Assembly (NCBI GenBank): GCA_900315745.1
Contig: ONAG01000039.1
Coordinates: 1-57,432 of the forward strand
DNA from: an uncultured Prevotellaceae bacterium
GTDB taxonomy: Bacteria > Bacteroidota > Bacteroidia > Bacteroidales > Bacteroidaceae
Direction of reading: 5' to 3'
Length of the DNA stretch: 57,432 bases
A model generated the notes under the pieces. It searched no databases and had not been told where the DNA came from. It saw nothing but the letters and a program-made list of their open reading frames with translations. Both the position numbers and the translations under genes were made by a program. The stretch's first letter is position 1; the number at the start of each line of letters is the position of its first letter. This document shows positions 18,391 through 28,873 of the stretch, piece after piece.

Positions 18391-20817
18391 ATGAGGAAAG
18401 TTCTTTTAGCCATCACAATTTGTTTTTGCGCATTGACATCGTCAAATGCGCAAAGTCAGGACCTATTCCGTCCATACCAATCAACCGACCTGCGAGTGCC
18501 ATCGGTGCCACTGATTGTCAGTGACCCATATTTCTCCATCTGGTCGCCATACGACAAGTTGAATGAAGGAGTCACACGACTTTGGACCAATGATGAGAAG
18601 CCCATCCAGGGCTGGCTCACCGTTGATGGAGTGAAATACTGTTTCATGGGTGCCGACCCCGAAGTTTTTCAAGCCATCGCCCCTATGGCAGATGCTGGTG
18701 GATGGAAAGCTCGCTACACAAGAGAAGTGCAGGCAGATGGTTGGCAGAAGTCCGGTTTTAATGACTCCTCATGGAAAGAAGGCACCGCCGCCTTTGGCTC
18801 ACCCGACCTCAGTTGGATACGCACCGAATGGAGAGAAGAGAACTCCGACCTTTATGTACGCCGAACTGTTGACGTGAGTGCAGCTGACTTGGAGGAGGAA
18901 TTGATGATTGTCTATTCGCATGACGACGTGTTCGAACTCTATATAAATGGAACACAAGTTGCCAATACCGGCGAGACCTGGCGCGAGGGCATCCGTCTGC
19001 CTCTCGAAGGGCAGTTGAAGAATCTTTTGAAACCAGGCAAGAACATCATAGCATCCCACTGCCACAACACCACTGGTGGAGCCTACACTGACTTTGGCTT
19101 GTTCAAGACCGTGAAGCCCAAGGCAGGTGGTGTGCAGCAAGCCAGCCAGAAATCAATAGACGTGCTTGCCACCAACACCTATTATACTTTTGAATGTGGA
19201 CCGGTAGAACTGGACGTAGTCTTCACAGCCCCAATGCTCATGGACGACTATGATTTGCTCTCGTCGCCCATCAACTACATATCCTACCAAGTGCGCAGCA
19301 CCGATGGTCAGGCTCATGCCACCAAGTTGCAAGTCACTGCCTCGCCATTGTTGTCTGTGAACCGTGCCGACCAGCCCACAAAGAGCTCTATTGTGGAGCA
19401 CCGCGGCGTGAAATACGCCAAGGTAGGCACCGTGGAGCAGCCCATCCTCGCCAAGACCGGCGATGGCATAGGCATCGACTGGGGTTACTTCTACCTGCCA
19501 GCAATCAATGGCGAGGTGAGCATAGGTGAGAAAGGCATACTGCAGTTTGAGCACGATTTTGGACGCACCCGCCAGAATGCCACTTTCATGCTTTTAGGCT
19601 ACGATGAGATAGAAGACATCGAATATTTCTACAAACGCTATAAAGGCTATTGGGCACACAATGGGTCGGTGAGCATCTTCGACATGTTTGAACGCATGAG
19701 CAGCGAATACAACAGCATCATGAAGCGCTGCCGCCAACTCGACAAGACCATCTACGACGATGCCATGGATGCCGGCAACAAACAGTATGCCGAAATACTC
19801 TCTGCCTGCTACCGCCATTGCATAGCCGCCCACAAACTCTTCCGCGATGACGAGGGCAACCTGCTCTTCTTCTCGAAAGAGAACAACAGCAACGGCTGTG
19901 TGAACACCGTTGACCTGACATATCCGGAGGCGCCTCTCTTCCTTGCCTACAATCCAGAATTGCAGAAAGCAATGATGACCTCCATCTTCGAATACAGCTA
20001 CTCGGGCCGTTGGACCAAGCCCTTCGCAGCACATGACTTAGGACAATACCCCAAGGCAAACCGCCAGGTATATGGTGGCGACATGCCACTTGAGGAAGCA
20101 GGCAACATGATAACATTGGCCGCCATGATTTGCAAGATAGACGGCAACACAAGATTCGTTGACAAGTACTGGGAAATCATCACCACCTGGGCAAACTACC
20201 TCTCAGAGAACGGACAGAACCCCAGCAACCAGCTATGCACCGACGACTTCGCAGGCCACTGGGCTCACAACACCAACTTGAGCATCAAGGCAATTATGGG
20301 AGTGGCAGGATATGCCGAGATGGCACGTATGAAAGGTCTTGACCAAGTGGCAGACAAATATATGAGCCGCGCGCGTGAGATGGCAGTGAAATGGGAGAAA
20401 GACGCCTTGGAAGGCGACCATTACAGACTTGCTTTCGACCGTAAGGACACCTGGAGCCAGAAATACAACATGGTCTGGGACAAAATCTGGAATCTCAACC
20501 TGTTCCCCAATGGAGCCATGGACCGCGAGGTGAAATACTATCTCACCAAGCAGAACAAGTACGGACTGCCCCTTGACATACGCCGCGACTATACAAAGAG
20601 CGACTGGATAATGTGGACTGCCGGCATGGCAAAAGACAAGAAGACATTCCTGAAATTCGTAGAGCCACTCTACAACTACATGAACGAGACTGAGAGCCGT
20701 GTGCCCACCAGCGACTGGTATGACACCAAGACTGGCGCCATGGTTGGATTCAAGGCACGTAGCGTGGTGGGTGGCCACTGGATGCGCGTGCTCGTAAACA
20801 AGCAATCTAAGAACTAA
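18391..20817 (+). CDS. DUF4965/DUF1793 'glutaminase-like' exported protein, candidate glycan enzyme
   Basis: An 808-residue protein; ATG 18391 gives a good signal peptide (MRKVLLAITICFCALTSSNAQ). The domain order follows the GtaA/glutaminase-like family: DUF4964 ('LRVPSVPLIVSDPYFSIWSP', about 30-90), DUF5127, DUF4965 and a C-terminal alpha/alpha barrel DUF1793 ('DRKDTWSQKYNMVWDKIW', 'FKARSVVGGHWMRVL'). A galactose-binding-like module (about 105-238, 'LYVRRTVDVSAADLEEELMI') is inserted after DUF4964. It is the first gene of the susCD operon and has a close paralogue fused inside the 1969-aa enzyme. The family name comes from fungal glutaminase, but the PUL position argues for action on a glycan. 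No substrate is proven. Confidence 0.85.
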   Translation: MRKVLLAITICFCALTSSNAQSQDLFRPYQSTDLRVPSVPLIVSDPYFSIWSPYDKLNEGVTRLWTNDEKPIQGWLTVDGVKYCFMGADPEVFQAIAPMADAGGWKARYTREVQADGWQKSGFNDSSWKEGTAAFGSPDLSWIRTEWREENSDLYVRRTVDVSAADLEEELMIVYSHDDVFELYINGTQVANTGETWREGIRLPLEGQLKNLLKPGKNIIASHCHNTTGGAYTDFGLFKTVKPKAGGVQQASQKSIDVLATNTYYTFECGPVELDVVFTAPMLMDDYDLLSSPINYISYQVRSTDGQAHATKLQVTASPLLSVNRADQPTKSSIVEHRGVKYAKVGTVEQPILAKTGDGIGIDWGYFYLPAINGEVSIGEKGILQFEHDFGRTRQNATFMLLGYDEIEDIEYFYKRYKGYWAHNGSVSIFDMFERMSSEYNSIMKRCRQLDKTIYDDAMDAGNKQYAEILSACYRHCIAAHKLFRDDEGNLLFFSKENNSNGCVNTVDLTYPEAPLFLAYNPELQKAMMTSIFEYSYSGRWTKPFAAHDLGQYPKANRQVYGGDMPLEEAGNMITLAAMICKIDGNTRFVDKYWEIITTWANYLSENGQNPSNQLCTDDFAGHWAHNTNLSIKAIMGVAGYAEMARMKGLDQVADKYMSRAREMAVKWEKDALEGDHYRLAFDRKDTWSQKYNMVWDKIWNLNLFPNGAMDREVKYYLTKQNKYGLPLDIRRDYTKSDWIMWTAGMAKDKKTFLKFVEPLYNYMNETESRVPTSDWYDTKTGAMVGFKARSVVGGHWMRVLVNKQSKN

Positions 20818-20829
20818 AAACATAACACC

Positions 20830-22380
20830 ATGAAAGAATCGTTTTTCTCTTTCCGGCATAGTATGGCATGGCTCACCACCATGCCCATGCTGGTATTCTT
20901 GCTGCTGTGCGTGAGTGCCTGCAAGGACGACGACACAGAAGAACTGACACCCTTCAATCCATCGCAACAGGTTGCAGTAAGCGACTTCAGCCCCAAGGAT
21001 GGAGGCGTGAACCAAAAACTCGTAATCTTCGGCAACAACTTCGGTACTGACACCGCTTTGGTAAGAGTGACCATCGGAGGCAAGAAGGCCGTTGTGGTGA
21101 ACGTGAAGCCAACAGTCATCTACTGCTTCGTGCCTGCCGGTGCTTATCGTGGCGACATACAAGTAACCATTGGCAATGACAGCACCGGCCGTCAGTCAGC
21201 CACCGCTGCCGAGTTGTTCAAATATGAGCGTAAAATGGTGCTCAGCACCCTCTGCGGAAAGCGCAACGAGAGTGGCGACGACCCATGGAACCCCGGAGCG
21301 GTGGGACAGGCAGTGCCCTTCAGCGAGGCAAGCGGCTTCCGCGAGGATGGCTTCATGAAATGGGACCCGCGCTATCCTGAGCGTCTCTACATCATCTACG
21401 ACCATGGCGGACCAGGCATACAGATGCTCGACATGAACCGCCGCACAGTGCAGTTGGTGATGTCGAAAGCCACCTGCTTTGACGACAAGCGCCTCCGCAC
21501 GATAGACTTTGCCGACGACCCCTTCACTGGAGAGAAAGCCAAGTACATGATTGTCTCGACAGACCGCGACGATGCCGGACAACAATCTACCAGCGTGTGG
21601 ATTGTGACGCGCAACCACGACGGCTCATTCAACAACAGTTCGCCACGACAGGTATTAGCATCCTACAAGCAATGCAACGGTGCCTCCATACACCCGGTGA
21701 ACGGTGAGCTATACTTCAACAGTTACGAGAGCGGTCAAGTATTCCGCCTCGACATGAACAAATATTTCGAGACCCTGCAGGAAGGCTACCAAGGTGAGCC
21801 ATGGAACCCGACACTTGCCGGCGGCGCCTTCCAAAACATTTTCCGCATCCAGGACAATGGTTGGGAGTTCCAAATCGACATCCATCCTTCTGGCAAATAT
21901 GCCTACATCGTGGTAATCAACCAACACTACATCCTTCGCTCCGACTACAACGAGGCAGAGAAGCGATTCTCGGCACCCTATGTGTTTGTTGGCGAGATGG
22001 GTGCTCCAGGATGGGTTGAAGGAGTGGGCAGCAGTGCACGCATCAACCGCCCCTACCAGGGATGCTTCGTGAAGAATCCCGAATACGTGGCAGCAGGTCG
22101 CGAGGATGTCTATGACTTCTATTTCTGCGACAACCAGAACCACTGCGTGAGATACCTCACACCCGATGGACTGGTGCGCACCTATGCCGGTCGTGGAACA
22201 TCGTCGATAACCGACAACAACATGTGGGGAACCGAAGACGGTGACCTGCGCGAGGTTGCCCGTTTCCGCGACCCCACCGGAATAGCCTACAATGAAACAA
22301 CAAACACGTTCTACATCCTCGACACTGTGGGACATCGCGTCCGCATGATTTCCATGGAGGGCGATGAAGACCAAGAATGA
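20830..22380 (+). CDS. IPT/TIG plus NHL-propeller surface lipoprotein
   Basis: A 516-residue lipoprotein (lipobox VSAC, Cys31, followed by an acidic KDDDTEE stretch typical of surface export in Bacteroidetes). Residues about 48-125 form an IPT/TIG immunoglobulin-like domain ('VSDFSPKDGGVNQKLVIFGN'). The rest is an NHL-type beta-propeller with repeats such as 'FYFCDNQNHCVRYLTPDG' and 'FYILDTVGHRVRMIS'. It lies 12 bases after the DUF4965 gene and 54 before susC. Proteins of this build occur in PULs as surface glycan-binding proteins and probably act beside SusD here. Confidence 0.8.
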   Translation: MKESFFSFRHSMAWLTTMPMLVFLLLCVSACKDDDTEELTPFNPSQQVAVSDFSPKDGGVNQKLVIFGNNFGTDTALVRVTIGGKKAVVVNVKPTVIYCFVPAGAYRGDIQVTIGNDSTGRQSATAAELFKYERKMVLSTLCGKRNESGDDPWNPGAVGQAVPFSEASGFREDGFMKWDPRYPERLYIIYDHGGPGIQMLDMNRRTVQLVMSKATCFDDKRLRTIDFADDPFTGEKAKYMIVSTDRDDAGQQSTSVWIVTRNHDGSFNNSSPRQVLASYKQCNGASIHPVNGELYFNSYESGQVFRLDMNKYFETLQEGYQGEPWNPTLAGGAFQNIFRIQDNGWEFQIDIHPSGKYAYIVVINQHYILRSDYNEAEKRFSAPYVFVGEMGAPGWVEGVGSSARINRPYQGCFVKNPEYVAAGREDVYDFYFCDNQNHCVRYLTPDGLVRTYAGRGTSSITDNNMWGTEDGDLREVARFRDPTGIAYNETTNTFYILDTVGHRVRMISMEGDEDQE

Positions 22381-22434
22381 CCTAAGGTCAACCAAGATAG
22401 AAAGGACGACTTTGGACCATAAACAAAGAATCTT

Positions 22435-25400
22435 ATGAAAAGACATATCATATTACTACTAATGTTGCTCGCCACCACAATGAGTGCGCTGGCACAAAGC
22501 GAAATGGAAATCACGGGACAGGTGACAGACGAAAAAGGTGAAGGCCTGATTGGTGTGAGCGTCGTGGTAAAGGACGTGAAAGGATTAGGTGTCATAACCG
22601 ACATCGACGGCAACTACAAAATCAAGGTAAAGCAATACCAGACACTTGTCTTCTCCTATATCAGTTACCAGACTCAGGAAGTGTTGGTGAAAGGCGACAA
22701 ACAAGTCATAAACATCGTGATGAAGGAAGAGACCAACAACGTTATTGACGAATTGGTGGTCACCGGCATGGGCACTCAGAAGAAACTCACCGTGACTGGT
22801 GCCGTGACGAACGTCAACATGGGCGACCTAAAGCACTACAGCACATCCAACATCTCTAATACGTTGGCAGGCAACGTGCCAGGCATCATCGCCATGCAGA
22901 CCAGCGGACAACCAGGTCGCAACACCTCGGAATTCTGGATTCGAGGCATCTCAACATTCGGCGCCGGCTCCAAGGCATACATACTTGTAGATGGTTTCGA
23001 GCGTGACAACATCAATGACCTCAACATCGAGGACATCGAGTCGTTCTCGGTGCTGAAAGACGCCTCCGCAACAGCCATCTATGGCTCAAAGGGCGCCAAT
23101 GGCGTAATCCTCATTACCACCAAGCATGGCAAGGCAGGCAAGATAAATGTCAACGCCAAGGTGGAGACCTCATACAACACCCGCACCAAGACACCAGAAT
23201 TTGTCAACGGTCTGGAATATGCAAGCCTTATCAACGAAGCACGAGTGACCCGCAACCAGCCCGTGTACTACCAGCCCGAGGAAATCGACATCATCCGCAC
23301 TGGCATCGACCCGGATTTGTATCCCAACGTTGACTGGATGGACCTTCTGCTGAAAGATGGCGCATGGAGTTACCGTGGCAACGTGAACATCAACGGCGGT
23401 GGCAACACCTCGCGCTACTATGCCTCCATCTCGTATGTGGAAGACCAAGGCATGTACAAGACCGACGAGACTCTGAAGAAGAAATACGACACCAACGCCA
23501 ACTATAAGCGCTGGAACTACCGCCTGAACGTTGACATTGACATCACTCCCACCACATTGTTGAAACTCGGAGTGAGCGGCGACCTCTCCAAGCGCAACAG
23601 TCCGGGACAGTTGAGATACCGCTCTATGGAAGAGATAGAAGGCAGCCAGAACAAGATGGACGTCTGGGTGAACGACGACGACATCTGGGGACAGCTTTTC
23701 GGATACAACCCACTGCTCTCTCCCATCCAATACAGCAATGGCTACATGCCGATGATCAACATAGGCCGTGGCAACGCAGCAATGATCAACCCCTGGGTGT
23801 CTGCCACGCAGTCGGGATACAATGAGAACTGGACGAACAACCTGCAGAGCAACGTGACACTGGAGCAAGACCTGAAATTCATCACTCCAGGACTGAGGTT
23901 TACCGGACGCTTCGGCTACGACACATACAACTCCAACTGGATAAGCCACCAGCAGGCCCCCGCCCTATATTCCGCCTTCCCTCGTGATGTGAACACAGGT
24001 GCCATAAGCTACGACCGTGTTTACGACCAGAGCGACATGCACCAATCGTCTGGCAGCGATGGCTCTCGCCGCGAGTTCCTCGACCTGCTGCTGCACTGGG
24101 ACCGCCAAGTGGCAAAATATCACAATTTTGGCGCCAACCTGAAATATACGCAAGACAGTTATATACAAACCCAGAACATCGGCGACGACATCAAGAACAG
24201 CATCTCGCGCAAGAACATGGGTCTGGCTGGCCAGGTGACCTACAACTTCGCCAACCGCTACTTCGTGGACTACAACTTCGGCTACAACGGCTCGGAGAAC
24301 TTCGCCGACGGTCACCGCTTCGGTTTCTTCCCTGCCTATTCATTGGCATGGAACGTGGGTGAGGAGCCCTGGATACAGAAACGCTTCGGCTGGCTCAACA
24401 TGTTCAAGATACGCTATTCGCACGGTCGTGTGGGTAACGACAACACCGGCGACCGCTTCCCATATCTCTACACCCTTGGCGACGTGGATGCAGGATGGGA
24501 TTGGGGCAACGGCCATGTGTCGGGCATCCACTACACACAGGTGGCTTCTCCCAACGTGACATGGGAGGAAGCCGTGAAAGACGACATTGGTGTGGACATC
24601 GTATTGTTCAACAACCGCTTCTCGTTTACCGTGGACTACTTCCATGAGAAGCGTACCGGCATCTACATGTCGCGTAACTATCTGCCATGGTCAACCGGTT
24701 TGGAGAGCACCCCACGCGCCAACGTAGGTGCTGTGAAGTCACGTGGTTTCGACGGCAACTTCAAGTTTGAAGACTCATTCGGCAAGTTGCATGTCGTCGC
24801 CCGAGGCAACATCACATACTCCAAGAACACCATTCTCGACTACGACGTGGAGAACAGCGTTTATCCTTACCAGTATCAACGCGGCTACCGTGTGAACCAA
24901 GTGCGCGGTCTCATAGCCGAAGGTCTGTTCAAGGATTACGACGACATACGCAACTCACCCCGCCAGGACTTTGGTACTGTTCAACCTGGCGACATCAAGT
25001 ATAAAGACGTGAATGGTGACGGCGTGGTGAACGACGGCGACATTGTTGCCATCGGAGCAACAAGCACCCCCAACCTGATTTATGGTCTTGGAGTATCGTT
25101 GCAGTACAAGAACTTCGACGTCAACCTCCACTTCCAAGGAGCTGGCAAGTCAACCTTCCTCATCAACGGCATGTGCGTGTATGCCTTCAGCAACAACAAC
25201 TACGGCCAGATTTTCAAAGGAATGGTTGACGGACGCTACATTGATGGCGAGACAGCAAAGAAACTGAACATCAATCCCAATGAGGATCCCAACGCCCAGT
25301 ATCCCCGCCTCACCTACGGCAACAACTCCAACAACAATCGTGCATCAAGTTATTGGTTACGCGACGGGCGTTATCTGCGTCTTAAGAATGTTGACATTGG

Positions 25401-25584
25401 TTACACCTTGCCAAAGACATGGACAGGAAAGGCACATATCAACGAAGTAAGGTTCTTCTTCCAAGCCACCAACCTGCTCACTTTCTCCAAGTTCGACACT
25501 TGGGACCCAGAGATGGGCAGCAGCAACGGCCAGAAGTATCCTATCACCAAGGCTATCACCCTTGGCATGCAGGTCAACCTCTAA
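22435..25584 (+). CDS. susC: SusC-like TonB-dependent outer-membrane transporter
   Basis: A 1049-residue protein with a signal peptide ending in ALAQ. The order is a carboxypeptidase-D-regulatory-like domain (about 25-100, 'ITGQVTDEKGEGLIGVSVVV'), the TonB plug (about 110-235, with 'ILVDGFERDNINDLNIEDIE' and 'ATAIYGSKGANGVILITT', the SusC/RagA signature region), and a 22-strand barrel ending in 'ITLGMQVNL'. It imports oligosaccharides made at the surface, in complex with the SusD-like protein encoded 61 bases downstream. Symbol used in the generic sense of SusC homologue. Confidence 0.97.
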   Translation: MKRHIILLLMLLATTMSALAQSEMEITGQVTDEKGEGLIGVSVVVKDVKGLGVITDIDGNYKIKVKQYQTLVFSYISYQTQEVLVKGDKQVINIVMKEETNNVIDELVVTGMGTQKKLTVTGAVTNVNMGDLKHYSTSNISNTLAGNVPGIIAMQTSGQPGRNTSEFWIRGISTFGAGSKAYILVDGFERDNINDLNIEDIESFSVLKDASATAIYGSKGANGVILITTKHGKAGKINVNAKVETSYNTRTKTPEFVNGLEYASLINEARVTRNQPVYYQPEEIDIIRTGIDPDLYPNVDWMDLLLKDGAWSYRGNVNINGGGNTSRYYASISYVEDQGMYKTDETLKKKYDTNANYKRWNYRLNVDIDITPTTLLKLGVSGDLSKRNSPGQLRYRSMEEIEGSQNKMDVWVNDDDIWGQLFGYNPLLSPIQYSNGYMPMINIGRGNAAMINPWVSATQSGYNENWTNNLQSNVTLEQDLKFITPGLRFTGRFGYDTYNSNWISHQQAPALYSAFPRDVNTGAISYDRVYDQSDMHQSSGSDGSRREFLDLLLHWDRQVAKYHNFGANLKYTQDSYIQTQNIGDDIKNSISRKNMGLAGQVTYNFANRYFVDYNFGYNGSENFADGHRFGFFPAYSLAWNVGEEPWIQKRFGWLNMFKIRYSHGRVGNDNTGDRFPYLYTLGDVDAGWDWGNGHVSGIHYTQVASPNVTWEEAVKDDIGVDIVLFNNRFSFTVDYFHEKRTGIYMSRNYLPWSTGLESTPRANVGAVKSRGFDGNFKFEDSFGKLHVVARGNITYSKNTILDYDVENSVYPYQYQRGYRVNQVRGLIAEGLFKDYDDIRNSPRQDFGTVQPGDIKYKDVNGDGVVNDGDIVAIGATSTPNLIYGLGVSLQYKNFDVNLHFQGAGKSTFLINGMCVYAFSNNNYGQIFKGMVDGRYIDGETAKKLNINPNEDPNAQYPRLTYGNNSNNNRASSYWLRDGRYLRLKNVDIGYTLPKTWTGKAHINEVRFFFQATNLLTFSKFDTWDPEMGSSNGQKYPITKAITLGMQVNL

Positions 25585-25645
25585 CCCATATCAAGACATC
25601 ACAATGGAAAGGTACAGAGAAAGACTAAACAAAAACGTAAGCATC

Positions 25646-27766
25646 ATGAACAACAAATATATGAAAAGAATACTGCTGGGAAGCATGGCATGCCTTGGCA
25701 TGACGATGATGCTCACCAGTTGCGCCGACGAGCTGGACTCAGACAAGTATTTTGAGGACCGCAAGACGCTTGAGACCGTATTCACCAGTCGCACACAGTC
25801 GGAGCAGTGGCTGGCATACGCCTTCTCTTTCATGAACAACGAGTTGGCAGATGTCATAAGCAAGGGCAACGGACACTACCATTGCTTCGCCGACGACATG
25901 TACTACGGCGACCGCGACCCACAATATGGCGACAACAACAACGAATACCGCCATACGTACAATGCCTTCAAACTGGGCGAGTACGACGAAGAAACGGGAT
26001 ACTGGGCATGGGAGAAAGCCTACAAGGGCATTTTCCAAGCCTCGGTGTTCATCCACAACATCGACATGAACAAGCAGATGACCTCGGAGGAGAGACTCGA
26101 CCGCAAGGGACAGGCCCGCTTCGCCCGTGCCTACTACTACTGGCTGTTGCTCCGCAGGTATGGCCCCATCCCCATCATGCCCGACGAAGGAGTAGATTAC
26201 ACCCAGAACTACGAGGCAATCTCGATAGCCCGCAGCACCTATGAGGAATGTGCACAATACATCTCTAACGAGATGGAGCAAGCCGCCAAGGAAATACAAT
26301 ACTGGAAGCGCGACCCGCTAAACATGACACGCCCTACCAAAGGTTCTTGCCTTGCCGCACGTGCCCTTGCACTGGTCTATGCTGCAAGTCCGCTTGCCAA
26401 CGGACAGTTGAAGAACGGCAAGCACGACCCATCGGTGAAGGATGACGTGGCTCGCATGCTTGTCAACTTCGACGGCACGCCACTGCTCAGCACAGAATAT
26501 GACGAATCAAAATGGGCACGCGCTGCCGCTGCCTGCCGCGACATCATCGAATGTGATGGAGGCTACGAACTCTACCACGCACCATTCAACACCGTTGCCA
26601 CCCTCGACCGCGACGCCACCATCACCCCTCCTGCCGACGGCAATTTCTCGGAAAAGCAATGGCCTAACGGATGGGCAGACATAGACCCCTATCTCAGCTA
26701 CCGCCAGATTTTTGACGGCGAGGTGGGCATGGCAGACAACCCCGAACTGCTGTTCACAAGAGGTTACAACATGTGCAATGACATCAACAACTCCGTCACT
26801 GCATTGGTGGCACACCAACTCCCCTCCTCTCTCAACGGCTGGAACTCACACGGCATGACCCAGAAGATGGTGGATGCCTACTATATGAACGACGGCAAAG
26901 ACGTTCCTGGCAAAGACAGCGAGATGAATGGCGGAGACGGCTCAGAGCGTGTAAAAGGCTGGACCACAGCCCGCGACTTCCGCCAGTACCCACCACTTGC
27001 CACCAACGTGTCGCTTCAGTACGCCAACCGCGAGCCACGCTTTTATGCGTCTGTAGCTTTCAATGGTTCGAAATGGTGGGACACCAATCCCAGCCACACC
27101 ACATCGGGCACCTACCAACCCATCTACTACTACCGTGACAGCGAGACAGGCGACGGCTACACCAACTCCACTCGCTACCTGCGCACTGGCATCGGCGTGA
27201 AGAAATGGGTGAACCCAGGCGACTACCGCTCAGACAATGGCGACTACAACCACATCCAGCAAAAGTATGAGACAGCCATCCGCTATGCCGACATCCTGCT
27301 TATGTATGCCGAGTGTCTGAACGAGCTCAATGGCAGTTACTCCATAGCATCATGGGACGGAAAGACGACATACCAGATTTCACGCGACGAGCAAGAGATG
27401 AAACGCGGCATCCAACCCGTGCGCATCCGCGCCGGTCTGCCTGACTACACAGAGGCAGAATATGGCAACCGCGACGGTTTGCGCGAAAAAATCAAGCGCG
27501 AGCGCATGATTGAGCTCATGGGCGAGGGCAAGCGTTACTACGACCTGCGACGCTGGATGGACGCTCCTGTGGAAGAATCGAAAATCATCTATGGATGCAA
27601 CGTGATGATGACCCGCGCCCAGCGCGACGACTTCCAGAAGATTGTTCCAGTCACTTCCCTGCCCACCACCTTCTCTGAGAAGATGTACTTCTGGCCCATC
27701 CGCCACGAGGAACTGAAGCGCAACTACAAACTGACGCAAAACCCTGGATGGCAATATTATGACTAA
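25646..27766 (+). CDS. susD: SusD/RagB-like glycan-binding lipoprotein
   Basis: A 706-residue protein if started at ATG 25646; earlier ATGs at 25562 and 25604 overlap or crowd the susC end and give no signal peptide. Lipobox LTSC places the lipid on Cys26. The TPR-rich SusD fold is clear: 'RFARAYYYWLLLRRYGPIPI' is the family hallmark, followed by 'CLAARALALVYAAS', 'IRYADILLMYAECLNEL', and the C-terminal 'KRERMIELMGEGKRYYDLRR'. It is longer than many SusD proteins. It caps the SusC barrel and binds the substrate. Confidence 0.95.
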   Translation: MNNKYMKRILLGSMACLGMTMMLTSCADELDSDKYFEDRKTLETVFTSRTQSEQWLAYAFSFMNNELADVISKGNGHYHCFADDMYYGDRDPQYGDNNNEYRHTYNAFKLGEYDEETGYWAWEKAYKGIFQASVFIHNIDMNKQMTSEERLDRKGQARFARAYYYWLLLRRYGPIPIMPDEGVDYTQNYEAISIARSTYEECAQYISNEMEQAAKEIQYWKRDPLNMTRPTKGSCLAARALALVYAASPLANGQLKNGKHDPSVKDDVARMLVNFDGTPLLSTEYDESKWARAAAACRDIIECDGGYELYHAPFNTVATLDRDATITPPADGNFSEKQWPNGWADIDPYLSYRQIFDGEVGMADNPELLFTRGYNMCNDINNSVTALVAHQLPSSLNGWNSHGMTQKMVDAYYMNDGKDVPGKDSEMNGGDGSERVKGWTTARDFRQYPPLATNVSLQYANREPRFYASVAFNGSKWWDTNPSHTTSGTYQPIYYYRDSETGDGYTNSTRYLRTGIGVKKWVNPGDYRSDNGDYNHIQQKYETAIRYADILLMYAECLNELNGSYSIASWDGKTTYQISRDEQEMKRGIQPVRIRAGLPDYTEAEYGNRDGLREKIKRERMIELMGEGKRYYDLRRWMDAPVEESKIIYGCNVMMTRAQRDDFQKIVPVTSLPTTFSEKMYFWPIRHEELKRNYKLTQNPGWQYYD

Positions 27767-27822
27767 TAACTTTTCCTATATTCAGCAAGATTTGGAAAAA
27801 TCAACGATAAAAGACTGAGGAT

Positions 27823-28848
27823 ATGAAAAAATATATTATGAAACCCATACTGCTGGCATGCATTCTCTGCCCTGCCATCACAGCCACCCTCACCAGTTGC
27901 AATGACGAGTGGGAAGACGAGCAATACGAACAGTATATCAGTTTCCGCGCACCCCTCAACGACCAGGGCGTGACGCCCATCTATGTGCCCTACACCAGGA
28001 AGAACGCCGACGGCAGTCCTCTCTACGGTCAAGGAGAGTCGAGTTACCAGTTGCCCATCATCGTCAGCGGCTCTACGAAAAACAGTCGTTCGCTTGACGT
28101 GCACGTGGCACATGACCCGGACACGCTGAACGCCTTGAACTGGGCGCGCTTTGCCACCCGCACCGAACTCTACTTCTCCGACATGCTGTCGTATGCATCG
28201 TTCCCCGAAGTGGTGAACATCCCCGTAGGTCAGGACATCGGATTGCTCGACATCAGATTCAAGTTCCATGCCTTGGACCTCATGGAGAAATGGGTGTTGC
28301 CCCTGACCATCGTGGACAACGGCTATGGATATAAGGCAAACCCACGCAAGAACTACCGCAAGGCAATGCTCCGCGTGTTCCCCTTCAACGACTATTCGGG
28401 TGACTACAGTGCCACCGGACTCACCATCTCGGTGCAAGGCGACGCCAACTCTACCGGTCTTGACAAGTTGCGCACGTACGTTGTTGACGACAACACCGTG
28501 TTCTTCTATGCCGGCCGTTTCGACGAGAGCAGTCCGTGGCGCAAGAATTACAAGATTTTCGCCCGTTTCAGCGGCGGCACTTCAGGTACGGTGACGATGT
28601 GGTGCGACAATCCCGAGGTGGAGTTCAAAGTCAACAAGGAAGCCTCCTACCGCATGGTGGAGAGCGACGACCAGGTGCAGCCATACCTGCGCTATCGCAA
28701 CGTCATCATCAACAATATCGACTATGACTTTGCCGACTACACCTCATCGGTGGGCACCAAGTTCTATTACAACATCAGCGGAACACTTACCCTGCAGCGC
28801 ACAATCAACACCCAGATTCCTGACGAAGACCAGGCAATTCAGTGGTAA
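27823..28848 (+). CDS. SusE-position lipoprotein, DUF4973/DUF1735 type
   Basis: A 341-residue lipoprotein (LTSC, Cys26; the internal ATG 27838 could also be the start). An N-terminal Ig-like region ('YISFRAPLNDQGVTPIYVPYT', 'YQLPIIVSGSTKNSRSLDVHV') is followed by a beta-sandwich with 'YSGDYSATGLTISVQG' and 'LRTYVVDDNTVFFYAGRFDE'. This matches the DUF1735/DUF4973-type lipoproteins found in alpha-mannan and N-glycan PULs directly after susD. The likely role is surface glycan binding. Confidence 0.75.
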   Translation: MKKYIMKPILLACILCPAITATLTSCNDEWEDEQYEQYISFRAPLNDQGVTPIYVPYTRKNADGSPLYGQGESSYQLPIIVSGSTKNSRSLDVHVAHDPDTLNALNWARFATRTELYFSDMLSYASFPEVVNIPVGQDIGLLDIRFKFHALDLMEKWVLPLTIVDNGYGYKANPRKNYRKAMLRVFPFNDYSGDYSATGLTISVQGDANSTGLDKLRTYVVDDNTVFFYAGRFDESSPWRKNYKIFARFSGGTSGTVTMWCDNPEVEFKVNKEASYRMVESDDQVQPYLRYRNVIINNIDYDFADYTSSVGTKFYYNISGTLTLQRTINTQIPDEDQAIQW

Positions 28849-28873
28849 GTAGGTAATCATTTTTTGAAACAAC

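Noticed and set aside
18391-20817. Glutaminase as the functional name of the DUF4965 protein
   Set aside because: The similarity is to a family named after a fungal enzyme; PUL context and fusion to glycosidases make that function doubtful.
20233-21162. Long open frame (309 codons) on the minus strand
   Set aside because: It lies opposite the DUF4965 and IPT/NHL genes, has no domain, and results from codon bias of the sense genes.
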